A DNA stretch of 64,000 nucleotides from Coemansia sp. RSA 487. Lineage: Eukaryota; Kickxellomycota; Kickxellomycetes; Kickxellales; Kickxellaceae. The notes beneath the pieces were generated by a model. That model ran no database searches. It saw nothing but the letters and a program-made list of their open reading frames with translations, and was not told where the DNA came from. This document shows, piece after piece, positions 62,929-64,000 of this stretch. The stretch lies in the NCBI GenBank assembly GCA_027577595.1, contig JANBRJ010000001.1, positions 186,001-250,000 of the forward strand. Direction: 5' to 3'. The translations under genes and the position numbers were made by a program. Position 1 is the first letter of the stretch, and each line of letters starts with the position of its first letter.

Positions 62929-64000
62929 ATGGAGTGCTGGCTTTCTATCTTTGTGGATGCCATGCCCTCATATTTATTATACTTTTTTGTTCTCAAGCAT
63001 TATATAAATATATCTGCCTTGTCGCGTGGGTTATATCTTCTCTGATATGATTCTGAAAAAGCGACTCTTTGAAATTCATGATATATTTAGCATGCAACCA
63101 AAATGGTGCCAGTTCCCAGATCAGCGATTAGTCCGGTTTATCAAATTATACGCCAACCTGGGCTGCATTTAAGCGGAATGTCTGAGGAAATTAAAAGCGG
63201 ATACATGGCATGTCCTAGCCATCAAAAACACTAAATGCAAATATGCAAAAACCTGCTATTGTCAGTATTTTGCCTACCACATGTCGATTAGCCATTGTTG
63301 TGCCAGAACTGAACCATGCACATGCTCTTTAGTTTTTAATAGCAGCCACATACAGGTCGTATAGATAGTAGAATACCAATGCATACTCATATTGGCATTG
63401 TTTTCGAGGAGCTGATTTTGCCTATTTGCCAAGATTTGTATGCCATCAAAAGAATGGCCACTTTTTCGGATTCATGACTTTAATTGCGCATATAAAAAGA
63501 TAATAGCTTAATGTCCAACAACCACTGTCAAGCTTCAATGAGCACTTGTGGAGCTGTACCACGGAAAAGATGCCAATTTTTGCAATAATGGAATATGTGC
63601 GTATTTTTAACGAGCAGATCATACAAAGGTGTTAATATATATCACCTGGCTTCTGATACTTTGAGAAGGAAACAGACAGTACTCTTTTTGGCTATCTCGT
63701 ATTATTATTATTATTATTCCACCAATACCTCTCCATTCCCTAAAAAGCAACTATGACAACAGCAGCAACAAGCATGGGATGTTTATATATTTCGAGCACT
63801 ATCCAAATGTGGAAACACATGTGCATTTGTTGCCAAATGATTAGATAGCGGACATAAAGAAATCCACACAGAGCTTTCCAACAGCCGCTCATTATCTTGT
63901 TTTGCACTGCTGTATCAAATATTGCGAGCCATTTTCTATGGCTGTCGTTGTGAAAGCATGCACGTGCTTGACTAAGCTTTAAATAGAAGATGAAGAGTAA
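62929..64000. other. Intergenic region to the right edge
   Basis: AT-rich, no coding frame of note. Contains an (ATT)n microsatellite at 63701-63718. No RNA gene or transposon recognised. Confidence 0.5.

Overview
The window looks like nuclear DNA of an early-diverging ('zygomycete-grade') fungus. Spliceosomal introns are frequent and often long (134 to about 860 bp), genes lie on both strands with AT-rich gaps, and the gene set is fungal: a CRH-type GH16 wall transglycosylase, a GEA/GBF1 ARF-GEF, CWC22, KAE1, RAE1, eL18 and the proteasome beta1 subunit. Two Ndc10/Gcr1-type DNA-binding proteins and a NELF-C/D orthologue fit Kickxellales or a related group better than Dikarya yeasts. The placement is an inference, not a database result.

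Layout. 1-8.3 kb: two minus-strand Ndc10/Gcr1-like genes, the first running off the left edge. 8.9-15.7 kb: small unknown genes and the GH16 gene. 17.1-19.1 kb: NELF-C/D. 20.0-22.8 kb: an unknown gene and three-exon RAE1. 23.0-27.0 kb: a DNA transposon of about 4 kb with long inverted repeats, holding a Tc1/mariner/IS630-type transposase remnant and a nearly intact Fanzor1 (eukaryotic TnpB-like RNA-guided nuclease) gene, followed by a compact set of potential RNA hairpins. 27.5-38.2 kb: a large disordered protein, eL18 and the 2117-residue ARF-GEF. 40.5-46.1 kb: a cluster of small unknown genes interrupted by a 749-bp decayed Tc1-like element. 47.2-64.0 kb: CWC22, KAE1, a mitochondrial helical-repeat protein, two neighbouring TPMT-type methyltransferases, a KEN-box protein, an F-box/LRR protein and PRE3.

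Two things stand out. (1) The Fanzor element: complete RuvC residues with the relocated glutamate typical of Fanzors, a zinc-finger module, a nuclear localisation signal, TIRs of about 110 bp flanked by TA, and a candidate omega-RNA region between the stop codon and the right TIR. (2) Six small genes (near 8.9, 15.2, 40.5, 41.5, 44.6 and 45.6 kb) share an N-terminal Y-[ILM]-x(2,5)-G-x-[STA]-A-[QR] motif, and five end in PRL[VI]xx at or next to the last residue. I do not recognise this family; four members are clustered within 5.6 kb and several have a clear TATA box.

The housekeeping genes do not form one pathway. Links between neighbours are positional: CWC22 and KAE1 converge, the F-box gene and PRE3 diverge from a 0.5-kb promoter, and eL18 and the ARF-GEF diverge from a 1.2-kb region.
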